DNA of 64,000 bases from NCBI GenBank assembly GCA_963762315.1, contig CAVXKO010000007.1, positions 814,253 to 878,252 on the forward strand. The letters run 5' to 3'. Positions 61,440 through 64,000 of the stretch are shown piece by piece. How positions within the stretch are numbered: position 1 is the stretch's first letter; each line of letters opens with the position of its first letter. This DNA comes from RPQJ01 sp963762315. GTDB taxonomy: Bacteria; Pseudomonadota; Gammaproteobacteria; Steroidobacterales; Steroidobacteraceae. The position numbers were made by a program, and so were the translations under genes. Below the pieces are notes generated by a model. That model did no database searches. It was not told where the DNA came from and worked only from the letters and a program-made list of their open reading frames with translations.

Positions 61440-62915
61440 ATCCGCTCCTGATCCATGCGGCGCGCGTCGCCGATGGAGAATTCGAGTTCTGCGAGGCGCG
61501 CGAGGTATTCGGCGCGCACTCTCGTCACGTTGAGCTGGGCATCGGTCTGCGCGCGCCGCGCGTCGATGAACTCGGCCTGGTTGATCTGGCCGAGGTCGCG
61601 CTTGCGGCTGGTGATCGTGAACGCGCCCATTGGCGGCTTCGGCGCGCTTGGCGGCGGTGTCGAGCGAGGCTTCGGCCACCTCGAAGTTCTCGAGCGCCTG
61701 CTGCACTTCGAGCCGCACGCGCTGGCCGGCGAGTTCGCGCGTCGCGCGCAACTGATCGGTGAGGGCGCGGGCTTCGCGCAGGGCGGCCTGGTCGGCGCCG
61801 CCGCGGAACGCGTTGAAGCGCAGCACCAGCGATGCGAGCACGTAGCGGTCTTCGTCCGCGAAGCCGTAGTCCGTGCCCTGGATGCCGGCCTCGGCGCCAA
61901 AGGCGAGCGAAGGCTTGAACGCTGCGCGCGCCAGGTCCTGGCGTGCTTCGCCGACGGCGATGGCTGCATCGAGGCTTTTCAGTTCCTGGCGGCGCTGGCT
62001 CGCGAGGTCCTGCAGCTTCGGCGCGTCCACTTGCCGTCCCGCGAGCACGGCCAGCAACCGCGCGCGGAAGCGTTCGATCGTCTCGGCGTCGAGCGCCGCG
62101 TTGGGCAGCGGCTGCGTCAACGGTGCGTTGCGCAGCAGGTTCACGTAGCTCTGCGCGATGCGCACGCGGCTCGCCGTGGCCAGGCGTTCCTGCTCGACTT
62201 CGAGCACGTCGGCCTCGGCGCGATAGACGAGGTCGCGCGTGACCTTGCCGTTGCGGTACAGGCTTTCGTTGGCCTTGAGGTTCTCGCGCGTGGCTGCGAG
62301 CGTTGCGTCGAGCACGGTCACGGCCTGCTGTGCCGCGATCCAGCGGTAGTACGCCTGCTTGACGTCGCGGATGACCTGCGACCGCAGCGCGGCGAGGTCT
62401 GCTTCGGCACGCGCGGCGTCGGCTCGCGTCGCGTCGACGGCCGGACCGATGCGCGGCTCGTAGATCGGCTGCTCGAGCAGCAGCTTCGTTTCCTGCTCCT
62501 GGTCGCGCAGGAAAGCGATCGACTCGTTCTGCACGCGCGGAAACTGCGCTGGCTGGCCCTGCGCCACCAGCATCTGGTCCAGCGTCTCGTACACGGGATT
62601 CAGCAGGTCGCCGACCGGGAACTCGATGGTGCGGCCGCCGTCGGCCACGCAGTAGCGCGCAGCGAAATCGATCACCGGCAGGTAACGCGCACGCGCCTGG
62701 TCGAGCGCGGCGAGCCGCTGCTGCACCGTGGCGCCCGAAGCGCGCAGTTCGAGGTTGGCGGCGAGCGCTTCGTCGATGACCTGGCGCAGGCCGTCTTCCA
62801 TGGTGACGAGCGGCTGCGCGCGCGCTGGCGTGGCAGGCGGTGGCGACGCGGCCTGTGCCAGCGGCACGATGCCGCCGACGAGCAAGGACAGGATCAATGC
62901 CGACGCGTGCTTCAT
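61436..62915 (-). CDS. TolC-family outer-membrane efflux channel, one frameshift
   Basis: About 493 residues with a signal peptide (MKHASALILSLLVGGIVPLA). Two OEP repeats give long helices (for example DATRADAARAEADLAALRSQ and ELAGQRVRLEVQQALENFEV). A single-base shift near 61630 separates KRAEAANG from FTITSRKRDLGQINQAEFID, and the protein ends RRMDQERM. The ATG overlaps the TetR stop codon as ATGA. It forms the exit duct of the pump. The single cysteine (RYCVADGG) is unusual for this family but far from the lipobox position. Confidence 0.87.
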
Positions 62916-63559
62916 GGCTTCAGCGCCCGCAGCGCGAGGTCGAGGCCGTGCTCGATGAACGACTGCACGGACGTGCCTTCGTGCTCGATCTGGCCGCCCT
63001 TGGTCGATGCGATCTGGATCATGCCGTGCGTGAACGCCCACAGCGTCAGCGCGGTGACGAACGGATCGCCGATGTCCGCGCGGATCGAGCCGTCGGCCAC
63101 GCCGCGATTCAGCGACTCGACGATGACTTCGTGGACGCTATGGCCGGCGACTTCGCAGGCCGCTTCGTTGCAGGGCGTACCGTCCGCTGCGTGTTCGCCC
63201 GTCGGGTGCGCCTGGTAGCGCGCGCACGCGTCGAAGTAATGCGGCGTCTCGACGGAGAAGGCGACGTAGGCACGGCCGATGGCCTCGACCTCCGCGATGC
63301 CGTTCGGCCGGCCTGCCCGGGCCGCGACGAAGCGATCGTGCAGCGCCTCGAGCGAGCGCTCGACCAGCGCCATGTGCAGGTCGCTCTTGTCCTTGAAGTA
63401 GACGTAGAGCAGGGCGCGGCTCAGGCGGGCCCGGCGGGCCACCTGGTCCATGGTGATGGCGTCCCAGCCGGTCTCGGCATACAGCGCCTCCGCCGCATCG
63501 ACGATTTCTGCGCGGCGGCGATCCTTTTCTTCCTGGCGGCGTTCGGTGAGGTACGACAT
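62912..63559 (-). CDS. TetR-family regulator of the efflux operon
   Basis: About 215 residues. The N-terminal helix-turn-helix (about residues 10-56) includes AEIVDAAEALYAETGWDAIT and ARRARLSRALLYVYFKDKSD. The C-terminal ligand domain is alpha-helical (TetR C, including HYFDACARYQAHP). Being the first gene of the operon, it probably represses its own operon until a pump substrate binds. I chose ATG 63559 (MSYLTERRQEEK). ATG 63568 is possible, and neither has a ribosome-binding site, so a short or leaderless mRNA is possible. The stop overlaps the channel gene's ATG. Confidence 0.87.
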   Translation of the reverse strand: MSYLTERRQEEKDRRRAEIVDAAEALYAETGWDAITMDQVARRARLSRALLYVYFKDKSDLHMALVERSLEALHDRFVAARAGRPNGIAEVEAIGRAYVAFSVETPHYFDACARYQAHPTGEHAADGTPCNEAACEVAGHSVHEVIVESLNRGVADGSIRADIGDPFVTALTLWAFTHGMIQIASTKGGQIEHEGTSVQSFIEHGLDLALRALKP

Positions 63560-63580
63560 GGTTGACATCGTGATATGAAA

Positions 63581-63595
63581 TTGACATAGTGTCAA
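63581..63595. promoter_or_regulatory. putative TetR operator palindrome
   Basis: TTGACATAGTGTCAA, a perfect inverted repeat with 6-base arms and a 3-base centre, 22 bases upstream of the TetR ATG. Each arm is also a TTGACA -35-like hexamer. It is the best candidate for the self-binding site; a related TTGACATCGTGATA lies next to it (63562-63575). Confidence 0.6.
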
Positions 63596-63740
63596 TACAT
63601 GGACAAATGTTTAATAGGCCGATCGACAAGGGCAATCAGTGGCATCGTCAGGTTCTGTTGGTTCCGCCCGAGGGGGATCCGACAATGATTACCGTTCGAA
63701 CCGATCCGTGCAGCGGATTACCGCCGTCCGAGGAGTTGCC

Positions 63741-64000
63741 ATGCACCCGACCCGCAATGACCTTTCCACCAAGACCCGCACCAAGGTCGTCGCGGTCCTG
63801 AACGCCCGCCTGGCGGACGCGATCGACCTGCAGTTCCAGGCCAAGCAGGCGCACTGGAACGTGAAGGGGCCGAACTTCATCGCCCTGCACGAGCTGTTCG
63901 ACAAGATTTCCGGCGACCTCGGTGGGCACGTCGATGACATGGCCGAGCGCATCACCGCGCTGGGCGGAATCGCCGAAGGCACGATTCAGGCGGTGGTTGG
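63741..64000 (+). CDS. dps: Dps ferritin-like DNA-protection protein, 3' end missing
   Basis: The first 86 codons of a Dps protein, cut by the window edge. The ferroxidase motif is visible: Q-A-K-Q-A-H-W-N-V-K-G (histidine ligand) and, further on, HVDDMAERITALGG with the partner acidic residues. Dps dodecamers bind DNA and oxidise Fe2+ with peroxide, protecting starving or stressed cells. An AGGAG ribosome-binding site lies six bases before ATG 63741. The basic N-terminal tail (MHPTRNDLSTKTRTK) may contact DNA. Confidence 0.93.
   Translation, partial: MHPTRNDLSTKTRTKVVAVLNARLADAIDLQFQAKQAHWNVKGPNFIALHELFDKISGDLGGHVDDMAERITALGGIAEGTIQAVV

Noticed and set aside
58008..63041. Apparent 1,677-residue fusion of channel, adaptor and pump
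   Set aside because: It arises because three overlapping operon genes happen to share a frame between indels; each has its own start, signal peptide and stop in the adjacent frame.

Overview
The window is 64 kb of GC-rich bacterial chromosome with dense coding on both strands. A gamma-type GshA, a fused PntA, a PEP-CTERM surface protein, many TolB-like/TPR and DUF885 proteins and abundant CTCTCCCG-type palindromic repeats point to a free-living gammaproteobacterium, perhaps of the Steroidobacter/Nevskia/Xanthomonas side. The lineage is inference; no rRNA or complete tRNA gene was found to anchor it.

Layout. 1-3100: the end of trxC, two small membrane-protein genes and an intact IS1182-family element. 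3100-7065: two translationally coupled TolB-like/TPR membrane proteins. 7200-11335 (minus): pyruvate carboxylase with an overlapping Crp/Fnr-type regulator. 11400-15220: isoaspartyl peptidase, gshA with a small conserved-looking protein, and a PEP-CTERM protein behind a textbook sigma-54 promoter. 15490-21235: two DUF2845 proteins, then (minus) a thiolase with two DUF885 lipoproteins, one of which has lost the family's catalytic motifs. 21380-26921: dienelactone hydrolase, gabD, an MFS exporter, a large palindromic repeat array, hemH and a VOC protein. 27015-34585: a third TolB-like/TPR protein and a giant secreted protein (sialidase-like head, SLRN repeats, HYR repeats) that is broken into many frames. 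34700-36031: divergent YceI and cytochrome b561. 36176-41661: a putrescine/spermidine ABC transporter with gamma-aminobutyraldehyde dehydrogenase; gabD at 22 kb could complete putrescine to succinate. 41790-46268: 2OG oxygenase, ASCH protein, ketosamine kinase, 5'-3' exonuclease, GNAT and HNH genes. 46395-49411: pntAB. 49867-55665: a Crp-like regulator divergent from an alkyl-sulfatase-like gene, an outer-membrane-type protein and PhoX phosphatase, suggesting sulfate/phosphate scavenging. 56230-56961: a coiled-coil protein. 57270-63559 (minus): a four-gene RND efflux operon led by a TetR regulator. 63741-end: the start of dps.

Two themes stand out. First, many otherwise good genes (pyc, the transporter binding protein, phoX, the RND operon, the sulfatase, the HYR protein) carry single-base frameshifts with family-like sequence continuing on the other side. 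This looks more like residual sequencing indels than decay, so coordinates of those genes are approximate spans. Second, several families of palindromic repeats sit exactly at gene ends and in places supply stop codons or C-terminal residues.
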